From: Abiotrophia defectiva ATCC 49176
GTDB lineage: Bacteria > Bacillota > Bacilli > Lactobacillales > Aerococcaceae
Direction: 5' to 3'
Assembly (NCBI RefSeq): GCF_000160075.2
Contig: NZ_KI535340.1
Span: 1,327,396 to 1,391,395, forward strand
DNA length: 64,000 nt
Shown: positions 53,886 through 63,184 of the stretch, piece after piece
Layout: each line of letters starts with the position of its first letter
How positions within the stretch are numbered: position 1 is the first letter of the stretch
The notes under the pieces: model-generated
The model's database searches: none
Told to the model about the DNA's origin: nothing
Seen by the model: only the letters and a program-made list of their open reading frames with translations
Made by a program: the position numbers and the translations under genes

Positions 53886-56483
53886 CTAAGGTTGCCCCGT
53901 GTTACCATTTTGACCAGGTTGATTTTGGTTGCCTGGCTGGTTACCGTTCTGGCCTGGGTGGTTTGGCTGACCTGGTTGACCTGGTTGGTTAGGTTGGTTT
54001 CCTCGGTTGTTAGGTGATTGCGGGTTATTTTCTCCTTGCTCATTCGGATTTGGTTGGCTACTTGAAGAGCTAGACTCGGACTTGAGACTCACAGTGATTA
54101 CTAGCGTATCGGAACTACTGTTACCATCCACAATTCTCAGTCGTAAGACGTAATCCTGAATTTCATGGGCAGGAATATCAAAGCTTGTACCTGTCCCTTG
54201 GTAGACCACAGTCCCGTTGACGGATAATTCGAAGGTGCCGGAGCCAGTTAATGGTCCCCATGTGGCGTGAATGGTACGTGTTTGTTGGTTGTAGTTAGCG
54301 TCAAATCCAGTTGGTGCTGCAATATGGCGACCATAATTGAGGGATTGTTCCTTAGGTTCCGACCCCTTAATGAAAAGCTCGGAGGAAATCATTTCCCGCG
54401 GTGTATATGGGCCAGGGAGTAGCAAGGGCTCCGTGTATTTCTCAATATCAGCCTTGACCAAGCTGCTTGGCATGGTCCAGTCAGACTTGCTCTGGTTAGC
54501 CATAAGCGAGGTCATGAGTTTGGCATAGATTTTTTGAGGTAGGCGGGTTTGTTCTAAGGTCAGATAATTACCGGCTTCATAGGGATTATCGTAACCGACC
54601 CAAGTGACCATGGCATATTTGGTAGTAAAACCAGCAAACCAGCCATCTGGGGCAGCATAGGTGCTAGCATCCAGACCTAATTGGCTCAGTTGCTCTGCCG
54701 TATAGTTAGTTGTCCCGGTTTTACCCGCGTTAGGGATGCCATCTAGCTTGGCAGCCGCGGCGAATTCGCCAGGAACCCCTTTAAGGATATCGGTCAGCAT
54801 ATAAGCGGTAGAATCCTTCATGGCACGAGATCCTGGAGAATCGAAGTCACGCACAGTTCCAGCAGAGGTTACAACACGACGTACTGCATAAGGGGCATGG
54901 TATTCCCCGTAGTTGGCAATCGCCGCGTAAGCCGCTGAAAGCTGGATAGGGGAGACTTCCCCACCAATGGCGTTGGCTTCCACTAACTCTTTCTTGTCAT
55001 TATTACTAATGTTAATGTTAAGTTTTTGCAGGAAGGCATAGGCATTGTCCATGCCGACTGCATGCAGCATCTTGAGGGCAGGGATATTGCGCGAACCAGC
55101 TAAGGCCTCACGGAGAGTCATCTTGCCCTTATATTCAAAGTCAAAGTTTTGGAGCTCGCCACCATTTTTATAGGTATAAGGCTCATCGACCACGGTGGTC
55201 CCGGTCGAGTAATTGAGGTACTCGAAGGCAGGCCCATAGTCAGCCAGTGGCTTCATGGTTGAGCCGATGCTACGGTTTAGCGTATTGGCCCGGTTGAGAC
55301 CTAGATAGACGTTTTGCTTACGACCACCAATAACTGCTTGGAGCTGGCCATTAGTGACGTCCACAATGGAAATAGCTGTCTGCATCTTATCATTTGGGAA
55401 GAGAGAAGAGTCGTTGTTGACCAAGTCATAGGCTTGCTTTTGAGCATCCCAATTGAGGTTAGTATAGACTTCGACACCATCAGTGAAGATGTCCAGATTC
55501 ATCTTATCCTTGACTTCCTTGGCGACCACATCCAAATAAGAATCTAAGACCATATCAGTGTTATCCATGGTGTTCTGATCCAATGGTTTGAGCATGGAGC
55601 TGACGGATTGGGCGACGGCCTCGTCGTATTGGGCTTGACTAATCAATTTGCGACGTAGCATGACACTCAGGACAGTATCACGACGTTCCTGAGCCGCTTC
55701 GGGAAAGGCATAAGGGTCATAAGATGATGGAGCTTGCGGAATCCCGGCTAAGAGGGCCGCTTCACCAACGGTTAACTGACTAAGCTCTTTGCCGAAGAAG
55801 AGGCGGGCAGCAGTCTTAGGGCCGTAGGTATTATTAGAATAGAAGAGCTTGTTGAGATAGAAGGTCAAAATTTGGTCCTTGGTGTACTCACGCTCAAGTT
55901 GCATGGCTAACCAGGCTTCCTGGACCTTACGTTTTAAGGTTTGGTCCTTAAAGTCAGTCGAGAAGACCGAGTTCTTGACTAATTGCTGGGTAATGGTCGA
56001 GCCACCTTCGGAGATTCGACCTCTGCGAATATTACGGACAAAGGCACCTGCAATCCGAATGGGATCAATCCCGTTGTGCTTGTAGAAACGACCGTCTTCA
56101 ATGGCAATGACCGCATTTTTGAGGTTATCAGGAATCTCATTGGCCTGCATGAGGTCACGGCTCTGATTACCTAACTCTTTGATTAGATTGCCTTTTTGGT
56201 CATAGATTTTACTTGGCATCTGACCGACCAAATCTGCTTCCGTGATTTGTGGGGCAGAAGAGGAGTAGTAGATAAAGATGGCGGCCCCTGAGGCAACCGC
56301 TAGAATAAAGAGGCTGAAGAAGGCAATCAGGCAGTATCTAAGGATACGGCGCCAACGGGGTTTCTTACCAGCTTTTTTACCTTTCTTCTTTTGTCGGCCT
56401 TGATTCTCAGACGAATCAAGAGGCGTAGATTCTTGTTGGGAGGCTTGATATTTCTTGCGTTCGAGACGACTTCCAGTTACCAA
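53886..56483 (-). CDS. pbp1a: Class A penicillin-binding protein 1A
   Basis: Bifunctional cell-wall synthase of 865 residues. A basic cytoplasmic N-terminus and one helix (about 48-72) precede the GT51 glycosyltransferase (AIEDGRFYKHNGIDPI, EGGSTITQQLVKNS). The transpeptidase domain follows with the active-site Ser in RSIGSTMKPLADYG, the SAAYAAIAN region and KTGTTNYT. A fibronectin-like segment (about 720-800) and a tail of Asn/Gln/Pro/Gly repeats (NQPG-type, about 805-865) end the protein, reaching into the wall. It is co-transcribed with recU, the standard Firmicutes pair. Confidence 0.95.
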   Translation of the reverse strand: MVTGSRLERKKYQASQQESTPLDSSENQGRQKKKGKKAGKKPRWRRILRYCLIAFFSLFILAVASGAAIFIYYSSSAPQITEADLVGQMPSKIYDQKGNLIKELGNQSRDLMQANEIPDNLKNAVIAIEDGRFYKHNGIDPIRIAGAFVRNIRRGRISEGGSTITQQLVKNSVFSTDFKDQTLKRKVQEAWLAMQLEREYTKDQILTFYLNKLFYSNNTYGPKTAARLFFGKELSQLTVGEAALLAGIPQAPSSYDPYAFPEAAQERRDTVLSVMLRRKLISQAQYDEAVAQSVSSMLKPLDQNTMDNTDMVLDSYLDVVAKEVKDKMNLDIFTDGVEVYTNLNWDAQKQAYDLVNNDSSLFPNDKMQTAISIVDVTNGQLQAVIGGRKQNVYLGLNRANTLNRSIGSTMKPLADYGPAFEYLNYSTGTTVVDEPYTYKNGGELQNFDFEYKGKMTLREALAGSRNIPALKMLHAVGMDNAYAFLQKLNINISNNDKKELVEANAIGGEVSPIQLSAAYAAIANYGEYHAPYAVRRVVTSAGTVRDFDSPGSRAMKDSTAYMLTDILKGVPGEFAAAAKLDGIPNAGKTGTTNYTAEQLSQLGLDASTYAAPDGWFAGFTTKYAMVTWVGYDNPYEAGNYLTLEQTRLPQKIYAKLMTSLMANQSKSDWTMPSSLVKADIEKYTEPLLLPGPYTPREMISSELFIKGSEPKEQSLNYGRHIAAPTGFDANYNQQTRTIHATWGPLTGSGTFELSVNGTVVYQGTGTSFDIPAHEIQDYVLRLRIVDGNSSSDTLVITVSLKSESSSSSSQPNPNEQGENNPQSPNNRGNQPNQPGQPGQPNHPGQNGNQPGNQNQPGQNGNTGQP

Positions 56484-56507
56484 GTCAATCCCTCCTTTCT
56501 TGTCAAA

Positions 56508-57149
56508 CTAGTGAGCTTGGAGCCAGAGATCCACAGCTGCTAAATAATCAATCATAGGAAAGACCCCTTGTTGGCAGAGGTAGCCATGGCTTTCCAGATA
56601 AGTGAGGGGCAAGCTCTTACGCTTCTGACTTTCCAACCACTGATCGAGGGCAGGGAAGGGAAGTAAATAGACCTTGTCATGCACTTTGAAGCTAATTATG
56701 AGAAAGACGATACCGCCTTGTTGGTGGCATTGTCGCATGTGCTCAATCTGGTGGTCTGGTAAGTTGGCCAGTGGGAAACTAGTTTTATTAGTCGTTTCCT
56801 TGGCTTCAAAGTCTAGGTATCGACCTAGGTATAGACCGTTGTAGTCAGTAGTAGACGCTTGGCGATAGTAGGCCTCGGTAATCCGGGCAGCGCTACGACG
56901 CGGAAAATCCACCTTGACGACTTGAATCGGCGTCGGTTTCTTGTGGATCACCGCCAGGTTATGACTGAGGTAGTATTGGTTGGATTGATTAATACGATCT
57001 TCTAAGGACATACCTCGGCTACCATACTGAGTAGGTTTTTTGGATGCCTTGAGATTCTGCATAGTCCCAGCTTTAGGTGGCTCTATGCTTGGCCCTGCTG
57101 GTTTATTAATGGCTCTATGCCGGGCTGAACCAGCTGGATATTTAACCAT
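56508..57149 (-). CDS. recU: Holliday junction resolvase RecU
   Basis: Endonuclease of 213 residues that cleaves Holliday junctions after RuvAB migration. GSRGMSLEDRINQSNQYYL, the catalytic-core YLDFEAKETTNKTSFPLANLP and FPMIDYLAAVDLWL near the end match RecU. The N-terminal 45 residues are basic and probably flexible. A GTG nine bases upstream overlaps the GGAG ribosome site, so the ATG at 57149 is chosen. It precedes pbp1a by 24 bases on the minus strand. Confidence 0.94.
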   Translation of the reverse strand: MVKYPAGSARHRAINKPAGPSIEPPKAGTMQNLKASKKPTQYGSRGMSLEDRINQSNQYYLSHNLAVIHKKPTPIQVVKVDFPRRSAARITEAYYRQASTTDYNGLYLGRYLDFEAKETTNKTSFPLANLPDHQIEHMRQCHQQGGIVFLIISFKVHDKVYLLPFPALDQWLESQKRKSLPLTYLESHGYLCQQGVFPMIDYLAAVDLWLQAH

Positions 57150-57169
57150 TCCACTCACTCCTTCACCTT

Positions 57170-57175
57170 ATTATA
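57170..57175 (-). promoter_or_regulatory. Probable -10 element of recU-pbp1a (minus strand)
   Basis: TATAAT on the minus strand about 20 bases before the recU ATG. No good -35 is seen. Confidence 0.4.
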
Positions 57176-57310
57176 CTAGAAGCAAGCCCCTCCCGCCTAG
57201 TATTTCGCTATAAGTGCCCTGAAATTACACAAAAAGTTCATAAATAGGCACTATTTTTAAGGAAGTAGCTTTTTCCAATCAAAATAAATGATAATCTAGC
57301 AATTAGGACT

Positions 57311-57316
57311 TATAAT
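57311..57316 (+). promoter_or_regulatory. Probable -10 element of the ccdA operon
   Basis: Perfect TATAAT about 30 bases before the ccdA-type start codon. The -35 is weak. Confidence 0.4.
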
Positions 57317-57346
57317 AGGTATGTAATTATTCGCAGGAGGGATTTT

Positions 57347-58024
57347 ATGTCGATATCATATTATTTAACAGTCTTTGGGGCGGGAATACTTTCCTTTTTG
57401 TCCCCATGTGTCTTGCCACTATTTCCTTTGTATATGGGAACCTTTATGGGAGAAACCGGGGACAAGAAGGTAAAAATTGGCAATTATAGCTTTTATCTCT
57501 TGCCAGTCTTGAAGGTTTTGGCTTTCATGTCAGGTATTTCGCTGATTTTCTTCATGTTAGGCTTTGCGGCCAGTCTCTTGGGACAAATCGTCTATGGTCA
57601 CTATACCCGCTATGTGCTAGGGGGCATTATCGTGCTGATGGGGATTTATCAGCTTGAATTAGTGGAGATTCCATGGCTTAGTCGCCAAAAGACCGTCCAG
57701 ATGGAGGCTAAGAATGCTGGGGAATTAACGCGAAGCTTTCTCTTGGGCTTAAGCTTTAGCTTTGGTTGGACGCCTTGTGTCGGGCCAGTCTTGAGTTCTG
57801 TCTTGGCCTTAGTGACCACCACAGGGGCTAGTGCTTGGTACGGTGGCAGCTTACTCTTCGTCTATGCTTTGGGCCTGTCAGTGCCTTTCTTACTCTTGGC
57901 AGTGGTATCATCATCTCTCGTCAAATGGCTTAATGTGGCCAAACAACACATGATGCTGATTAAACGGGTGGGGGCCGTCCTCATCATATTGGTTGGTATT
58001 CTGGTTATGTTCAACAAAATCTAA
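57347..58024 (+). CDS. ccdA: CcdA-type thiol-disulfide electron transporter
   Basis: Six-helix membrane protein of 225 residues of the DsbD/CcdA family that carries electrons from cytoplasmic thioredoxin to exported thioredoxin-like proteins. The two redox-Cys regions are LSFLSPCVLPLFPLYMG (residues about 15-31) and FSFGWTPCVGPVLSSVLAL (about 138-156). The next two genes encode its expected receivers, a TlpA-like lipoprotein and exported MsrAB, as in the pneumococcal ccdA-etrx-msrAB cluster. GGAGGG fixes the ATG. Confidence 0.93.
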   Translation: MSISYYLTVFGAGILSFLSPCVLPLFPLYMGTFMGETGDKKVKIGNYSFYLLPVLKVLAFMSGISLIFFMLGFAASLLGQIVYGHYTRYVLGGIIVLMGIYQLELVEIPWLSRQKTVQMEAKNAGELTRSFLLGLSFSFGWTPCVGPVLSSVLALVTTTGASAWYGGSLLFVYALGLSVPFLLLAVVSSSLVKWLNVAKQHMMLIKRVGAVLIILVGILVMFNKI

Positions 58025-58042
58025 GAAAAAGAGGCAAACAAC

Positions 58043-58624
58043 ATGTCACATTTTACACGTAAATTTTGGCAAGTCTTAGGTCTAGTAAGTTTAAGTTCAG
58101 GTTGTCTAGCAGCCTGCCAACCTCATCAGGAGGCGAGTAATGCCAAGCAAGCAGCTAGCGCCACACAAACAAACACGTCTTCCAAAAAGCAAGAAGCAGG
58201 GCAAAGCTTAAGCGGGACCTTTCAAGATATTCATGGTAAAACTTATAAGTTAGAAGATTTGCGAGGCAAGAAAGTCTACATTAAATTCTGGGCCTCATGG
58301 TGTTCTATCTGTCTAGCAGGACTCAAGGATGTCGACGCCTTAGCTGATGAAAGCAACCAAGGAAATGATGTGGTCGTCTTATCCATGGTGGCTCCTGAAA
58401 TTCGAAATGAAAAGCCACTGGCCGATTTTACCAAGTGGTTTTCCGGCCTAGATTATACGCATTTGCCGGTCTTAGTGGACCAGTCGGGTGATTTTATGAA
58501 GCAATTAGGGGTTGTGGCCTATCCCACTTCTGCCTTTATCAATTCCAAGGGGGAACTAGTAAAGGTACAACTAGGGCATATGGATCGGCAAAGTGTCTTA
58601 GATCAATTGGCTAGCATGGACTAA
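58043..58624 (+). CDS. Extracytoplasmic TlpA/Etrx-like thioredoxin lipoprotein
   Basis: Lipoprotein of 193 residues. The signal ends in CLAAC with the lipidated Cys near residue 25, followed by a Ser/Gln-rich spacer. The thioredoxin domain (about 58-193) has the active site FWASWCSICLAGL (CxxC) and the cis-Pro region VVAYPTSAFI. It probably passes electrons from the CcdA protein encoded 18 bases upstream to the MsrAB enzyme encoded downstream. Etrx of Streptococcus pneumoniae is the closest described functional match, based on operon form. Confidence 0.92.
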   Translation: MSHFTRKFWQVLGLVSLSSGCLAACQPHQEASNAKQAASATQTNTSSKKQEAGQSLSGTFQDIHGKTYKLEDLRGKKVYIKFWASWCSICLAGLKDVDALADESNQGNDVVVLSMVAPEIRNEKPLADFTKWFSGLDYTHLPVLVDQSGDFMKQLGVVAYPTSAFINSKGELVKVQLGHMDRQSVLDQLASMD

Positions 58625-58659
58625 GGAAGGTTCTTAAAATTTGAAAGAAGGAAACGATA

Positions 58660-59781
58660 ATGGATAAACGTTATTTATTAACCGGCTTAATTGCGGTTCT
58701 AGGGGTAATTACGCTTGTCTGGTGGCGGACCTCTCATTCTGGCCTGACCGCCCAAAATATCGAAAGCCGGGTAGAAGCCGCCCTTGCGGCAAATACGACT
58801 AGTTCTTCTAGTACTTCAAGCAAGGAAGAAGTCAAAGCCGAGAATCTCAAGACTCTCTATCTAGCAGGTGGCTGTTTTTGGGGCCTAGAAGCTTATTTTG
58901 AGCAAATTGATGGGGTGCTTGATGTGGAATCTGGCTATGCCAATGGGACGTCAGACATCACCAACTATACCTTAATCGGTCAGACTGACCACGCAGAAAC
59001 GGTTAAAATCACCTATGATGCCAGTAAACTAGATGTGCGTCAACTCTTACTCTATTACTTCCGGGTTGTAGATCCGCTTTCCCTTAATAAGCAAGGCAAT
59101 GATGAGGGTCGACAATATCGGACGGGTATTTATTATGAGAGCGAAGAGGATAAGGCTGTCGCCCAAGCAGTAATGAAGGAAAAGGCGAATGAATTAGGCC
59201 AAGAACTCAAGGTTGAATTGGAGCCTCTTAAAAACTATGTTAAGGCTGAGGAAGAACATCAAGACTATCTGACCAAACATCCTAACGGTTACTGCCACAT
59301 CGACCTCAAGAAGGCGCAGGATCCCTTGATTGATGTCAGCCTCTATCCCAAACCAAGTGATCAAGAACTGAAGGAAAAATTAAGCCCTGCTCAATACGCT
59401 GTGACCCAGGAAAATAACACCGAGCAGGCCTTTTCCAACCAATATTGGGATAATAAGGAGCCAGGTATCTATGTTGATGTCGCAACTGGGGAGCCACTCT
59501 TCTCCTCTAAGGATAAGTATGACTCGGGTTGCGGCTGGCCTAGCTTTACCAAGCCTATCTCAGCGGATGTAGCGCGCTATAAGGAAGACACTAGCTTTAA
59601 CATGAGGCGGATTGAAGTCCGGTCACGTTCTGGTAACTCTCATTTGGGACATGTCTTTGATGATGGGCCTAAGGACAAGGGTGGCCTCCGCTATTGTATT
59701 AACTCAGCTTCCATCACCTTCATCCCTAAGGACCAGATGGAAAGTAAGGGCTATGGTTACTTACTTCCATACGTGGAATAG
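58660..59781 (+). CDS. msrAB: Exported peptide-methionine sulfoxide reductase MsrAB fusion
   Basis: Bifunctional repair enzyme of 373 residues. An N-terminal helix (about 6-22) anchors or exports it. A Ser/Thr spacer precedes MsrA, with catalytic Cys in [13 protein letters not shown] (about 72-84) and the [14 protein letters not shown] motif. MsrB follows, with [12 protein letters not shown] and catalytic Cys in [11 protein letters not shown]. It reduces both S and R epimers of methionine sulfoxide in surface proteins. It is the last gene of the ccdA operon. No clear terminator is seen in the 70 bases after it. Confidence 0.95.
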   Translation: MDKRYLLTGLIAVLGVITLVWWRTSHSGLTAQNIESRVEAALAANTTSSSSTSSKEEVKAENLKTLYLAGGCFWGLEAYFEQIDGVLDVESGYANGTSDITNYTLIGQTDHAETVKITYDASKLDVRQLLLYYFRVVDPLSLNKQGNDEGRQYRTGIYYESEEDKAVAQAVMKEKANELGQELKVELEPLKNYVKAEEEHQDYLTKHPNGYCHIDLKKAQDPLIDVSLYPKPSDQELKEKLSPAQYAVTQENNTEQAFSNQYWDNKEPGIYVDVATGEPLFSSKDKYDSGCGWPSFTKPISADVARYKEDTSFNMRRIEVRSRSGNSHLGHVFDDGPKDKGGLRYCINSASITFIPKDQMESKGYGYLLPYVE

Positions 59782-59853
59782 GTAGAGAAAATAGGCGGTC
59801 CCACTTAGTGGAGTCAAATCTGAGGAAAAGTCAGTAAAAATAGGGGAAATCTG

Positions 59854-59882
59854 TTTACAAATTGGACGCTTTCAGTTAAAAT
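59854..59882 (+). promoter_or_regulatory. Promoter of tig
   Basis: TTTACA, 17 bases, then TAAAAT, about 43 bases before the tig ATG. Confidence 0.65.
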
Positions 59883-59925
59883 TGTGGAGTGTGTAAATAA
59901 ACAAGAAGCTATGGAGGAAAGTTAC

Positions 59926-61206
59926 ATGGTAGCGAAATTCGAAAAACAAGCAACAAATACAGGGGTATTAACCTTTGAAATTCCAGTAGAAGATGTGAAG
60001 AAAGCTTTAGACACAGCATTCAAGAAGGTACAAAAACGTTTGTCAGTACCTGGTTTCCGTAAGGGGAAAGTGCCACGTCAAATCTTCAACAATGTATATG
60101 GGGAAGCAGCGCTCTACGAAGATGCCTTGAACGCTCTCTTACCAGTTCATTTATCTAAAGCTATCCAAGAGGCTGAATTAGAAGTGGTAACTGAACCAAA
60201 GATTGACATCGAAAAACTCGAAGCAGGTCAACCTTGGGTCTTAAAAGCTGAAGTTGTCTTAAAACCAGAAGTTAAATTAGGCGACTACAAGGGCTTAGAA
60301 GTAGAAGCACAAGACCGTCAAGTGTCTGATCAAGATGTTAAGGATGAATTAGAATCTCGTCGTTTAGGTTTGGCTGAACTCGTTGTTAAAGAGGGCGCAG
60401 CTGAATTAGGCGACACAGTGGTTATCGACTTCGAAGGTTTCTTGGGTGACCAAGCATTTGAAGGCGGTAAGGGTGAAAACCACTCATTAGAACTCGGTTC
60501 TAACAGCTTCATCCCAGGCTTTGAAGACCAATTAGTAGGGACTAAAGCAGGCGACCAAGTGGAAGTAAAAGTAACCTTCCCAGAAGCTTACCATGCAGAA
60601 AACCTCAAAGGTCAAGAGGCTGTCTTCAAAGTGACCGTTCACGAAGTAAAAGCCAAAGAATTACCTGAATTAGATGACGAATTTGCAAAAGACGTTGATT
60701 CAGAAGTTGAAAGCCTAGCTGAATTAGAAAATAAAATCCGTGTTCAATTAGAAGAGTCTAAAAAGACTGCTGCTAAGGAAGTTGTCGAAGACTTAGCTTT
60801 ACGTCAAGCAGTTAAGAACGCTGAAATCGTTGAATTACCAGAAGTAATGGTAGAAGACGAAATCAACCGTCAAGTATCTCACTTCACCAATAACTTGAAA
60901 CGTCAAGGGATTAATGAAGACTTATACTTCCAAATCACTGGTACTAACGCTGAAGGCTTACGTGCTCAATTCGCTGAAGAAGCTGAATTACGTACTAAGA
61001 CTAACTTAGTATTAGAAGCCATTGTCAAGGCTGAAGACATTCAAGTAACGGATGCTGAAATCGACGCTGAAGTTGCTGACTTGGCATCTCAATACAACAT
61101 GTCTGCTGACCAAGTCAAACAATTTGTATCAACTGATATGTTAACTGCTGACATCCGTATGAAGAAGGCAATGAGCTTAATTGTTGATTCTGCGGTAGAA
61201 AAATAA
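59926..61206 (+). CDS. tig: Trigger factor
   Basis: Ribosome-associated chaperone and peptidyl-prolyl isomerase of 426 residues. The ribosome-docking motif GFRKGKVPRQIF is at about residues 43-54. The FKBP domain (GDTVVIDFEGFLGDQAFEGG to about 245) and the helical C-terminal chaperone arms follow. The frame is open upstream to a GTG at 59884, but GGAGG ten bases before the ATG at 59926, and the promoter position, set the start. Codon bias is strong, fitting high expression. Confidence 0.96.
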   Translation: MVAKFEKQATNTGVLTFEIPVEDVKKALDTAFKKVQKRLSVPGFRKGKVPRQIFNNVYGEAALYEDALNALLPVHLSKAIQEAELEVVTEPKIDIEKLEAGQPWVLKAEVVLKPEVKLGDYKGLEVEAQDRQVSDQDVKDELESRRLGLAELVVKEGAAELGDTVVIDFEGFLGDQAFEGGKGENHSLELGSNSFIPGFEDQLVGTKAGDQVEVKVTFPEAYHAENLKGQEAVFKVTVHEVKAKELPELDDEFAKDVDSEVESLAELENKIRVQLEESKKTAAKEVVEDLALRQAVKNAEIVELPEVMVEDEINRQVSHFTNNLKRQGINEDLYFQITGTNAEGLRAQFAEEAELRTKTNLVLEAIVKAEDIQVTDAEIDAEVADLASQYNMSADQVKQFVSTDMLTADIRMKKAMSLIVDSAVEK

Positions 61207-61242
61207 TAAAATAAACCTATTAGAATAACTATAAATGAGGGT

Positions 61243-61286
61243 TGCGAGAGTCTTAAGTTCAACGATGACTATCTGCATCCCTCATT
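61243..61286 (+). other. Hairpin in the tig-clpX interval
   Basis: AATGAGGG and TGC pair with GCA and CCCTCATT (one T-T mismatch) around a loop of about 20 bases. There is no T tract, so it is not an ordinary terminator. It may be a processing or partial-attenuation element. Confidence 0.4.
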
Positions 61287-61314
61287 ATGTACGTTAGAGG
61301 AAGGATCGATTACC

Positions 61315-62589
61315 ATGACCAGTAACCATACCGGGAATCATGGCGGCTACTATTGCTCGTTCTGTGGCAAGTCCCAAGATGAAGTCAATAAGATTATAGC
61401 AGGGCCAGATGTCTATATTTGTGATGAATGTGTAGGCCTATGCGAGGAAATCATTCGTCAGGATATGGTCGGTGATTCAGAAGGTTTTAGTGGCGTGAGC
61501 GTCCTCAAACCTGCCGAAATCATGGCCCATCTTAACCAATACGTCATCGGCCAGACTGAAGCCAAGAAATCCTTGGCAGTTGCCGTCTACAACCACTACA
61601 AACGTATTAACGCTAGCATTGCCACACATGAAGCGGATATTGAATTACAAAAGAGCAATATCTGTCTGATTGGGCCAACGGGCTCTGGGAAGACTTTTCT
61701 TGCCCAGTCCTTGGCCAAGTTACTTAATGTGCCTTTTGCGATTGCTGATGCGACTAGCCTAACTGAAGCCGGCTATGTGGGGGAAGATGTGGAAAACATC
61801 TTACTCAAGTTGGTTCAAGCAGCAGACTATGATATTGAAAAAGCTCAACACGGCATTATCTATGTCGATGAAATCGACAAGATTGCCCGTAAGAGTGAGA
61901 ATGTCTCCATTACCCGCGATGTCAGTGGGGAAGGGGTCCAACAAGCCTTGCTCAAGATTTTGGAAGGGACGATTGCTAACATCCCACCTAAGGGTGGCCG
62001 TAAGCATCCTAACCAAGAGTTCATCCAACTAGATACCTCGCAAATTCTCTTTATTGTAGGGGGCGCCTTTGATGGCATAGAGTCCATTGTCAAGGAACGC
62101 TTAGGTAGCAAGGTCATTGGTTTTGGCAGCAGTAATGGCAAGTTGGACCAATCCAAGTCGCTCATGCAACAAGTTACGTCAGAAGACCTCTTGAAGTTTG
62201 GTTTGATCCCAGAGTTTATTGGGCGTTTGCCTGTTATGGCCATGTTAGAGAAGTTAACCCAAGAGGACTTGGTTCGTATCTTAACAGAACCTAAGAATGC
62301 CTTGGTTAAACAATATCAACGCCTCTTCCAAATTGATGGTGTAGAGCTAGAATTCAAGGAAAAGGCCCTGATTGCCATTGCCAAGCAGGCGATTGAGCGC
62401 AATACTGGCGCACGTGGCCTCCGTTCTATCCTGGAATCCGTCATGTTGGATATTATGTTTATCGTCCCAAGTGACGAAAATATCAGCCGTATTGTCATTA
62501 CAGAAGATACGGTGCTAGGTAGCCACCAGCCATTCTATTACAACAAGCACAACAAGCGTATCAAACCGCAGAAGGAGACTGCTTCATGA
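61315..62589 (+). CDS. clpX: ClpXP ATP-dependent unfoldase subunit ClpX
   Basis: AAA+ unfoldase of 424 residues that feeds tagged proteins into ClpP. The N-terminal zinc domain has [11 protein letters not shown] and [11 protein letters not shown] (four Cys). Walker A is [12 protein letters not shown] at about 120, Walker [12 protein letters not shown], and the pore loop GYVGED. The ClpP-docking IGF loop (KVIGFGSS) and C-terminal domain are complete. The stop overlaps the engB ATG by four bases. clpP is not in the window. Confidence 0.97.
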   Translation: MTSNHTGNHGGYYCSFCGKSQDEVNKIIAGPDVYICDECVGLCEEIIRQDMVGDSEGFSGVSVLKPAEIMAHLNQYVIGQTEAKKSLAVAVYNHYKRINASIATHEADIELQKSNICLIGPTGSGKTFLAQSLAKLLNVPFAIADATSLTEAGYVGEDVENILLKLVQAADYDIEKAQHGIIYVDEIDKIARKSENVSITRDVSGEGVQQALLKILEGTIANIPPKGGRKHPNQEFIQLDTSQILFIVGGAFDGIESIVKERLGSKVIGFGSSNGKLDQSKSLMQQVTSEDLLKFGLIPEFIGRLPVMAMLEKLTQEDLVRILTEPKNALVKQYQRLFQIDGVELEFKEKALIAIAKQAIERNTGARGLRSILESVMLDIMFIVPSDENISRIVITEDTVLGSHQPFYYNKHNKRIKPQKETAS

Positions 62590-63173
62590 AGGTAAGTCAG
62601 GCAGAATTAGTCATTAGTGCCGTCAGCCCAAAGCAATATCCACAAGATGCCTTGCCTGAAGTGGCTCTGGCGGGACGCTCTAATGTGGGCAAGTCTTCTT
62701 TCATTAATAAAATGATTGGGCGAAAGGGTCTGGCACGTACTTCCAGCCAACCTGGTAAGACCCAAACCCTTAATTTCTATGACATTAATCAGACCTTCCG
62801 TTTTGTCGATGTGCCTGGCTATGGTTATGCTCGGGTCTCCAAGACTGCGCGGGCAGAGTGGGGCAAGATGATTGAACATTATCTCCTGAATCGGGACAAT
62901 GTTCGCGTGCTCTTTCTCTTAATGGATTTCCGCCATGAGCCAACCGAGTTAGATAAGGCCATGAAGGACTTTGCCGATGAAGCTCAGATTCCTTATGCTA
63001 TCATCCTGACCAAGGTGGATAAGATTAAGAAGAGCCAATGGAATAAGCATTTATCCATGTATAAGAAGGCTCTAGATTTGCCGACGGTCGATGCGCTTTT
63101 CCCATTCTCAGCCGAAACGGGTTATGGCGCGCAAGATATCTGGGACGTTATTGAAGCCCAAATTGAAGACTAG
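62586..63173 (+). CDS. engB: Ribosome biogenesis GTP-binding protein YsxC/EngB
   Basis: TRAFAC-class GTPase of 195 residues needed for 50S assembly. G1 is [11 protein letters not shown] (about 30-40), followed by a GKTQTLNFY switch, G3 DVPGYGYA, G4 TKVDK and G5-like FSAETG. Length and motif spacing match the family. It is translationally coupled to clpX through ATGA, the regular clpX-engB pairing. Confidence 0.96.
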   Translation: MKVSQAELVISAVSPKQYPQDALPEVALAGRSNVGKSSFINKMIGRKGLARTSSQPGKTQTLNFYDINQTFRFVDVPGYGYARVSKTARAEWGKMIEHYLLNRDNVRVLFLLMDFRHEPTELDKAMKDFADEAQIPYAIILTKVDKIKKSQWNKHLSMYKKALDLPTVDALFPFSAETGYGAQDIWDVIEAQIED

Positions 63174-63184
63174 GGAGGCTTGCT

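Noticed and set aside
59796-59815. Terminator after msrAB (CCACTTAGTGG)
   Set aside because: The stem is very short and no T tract follows.
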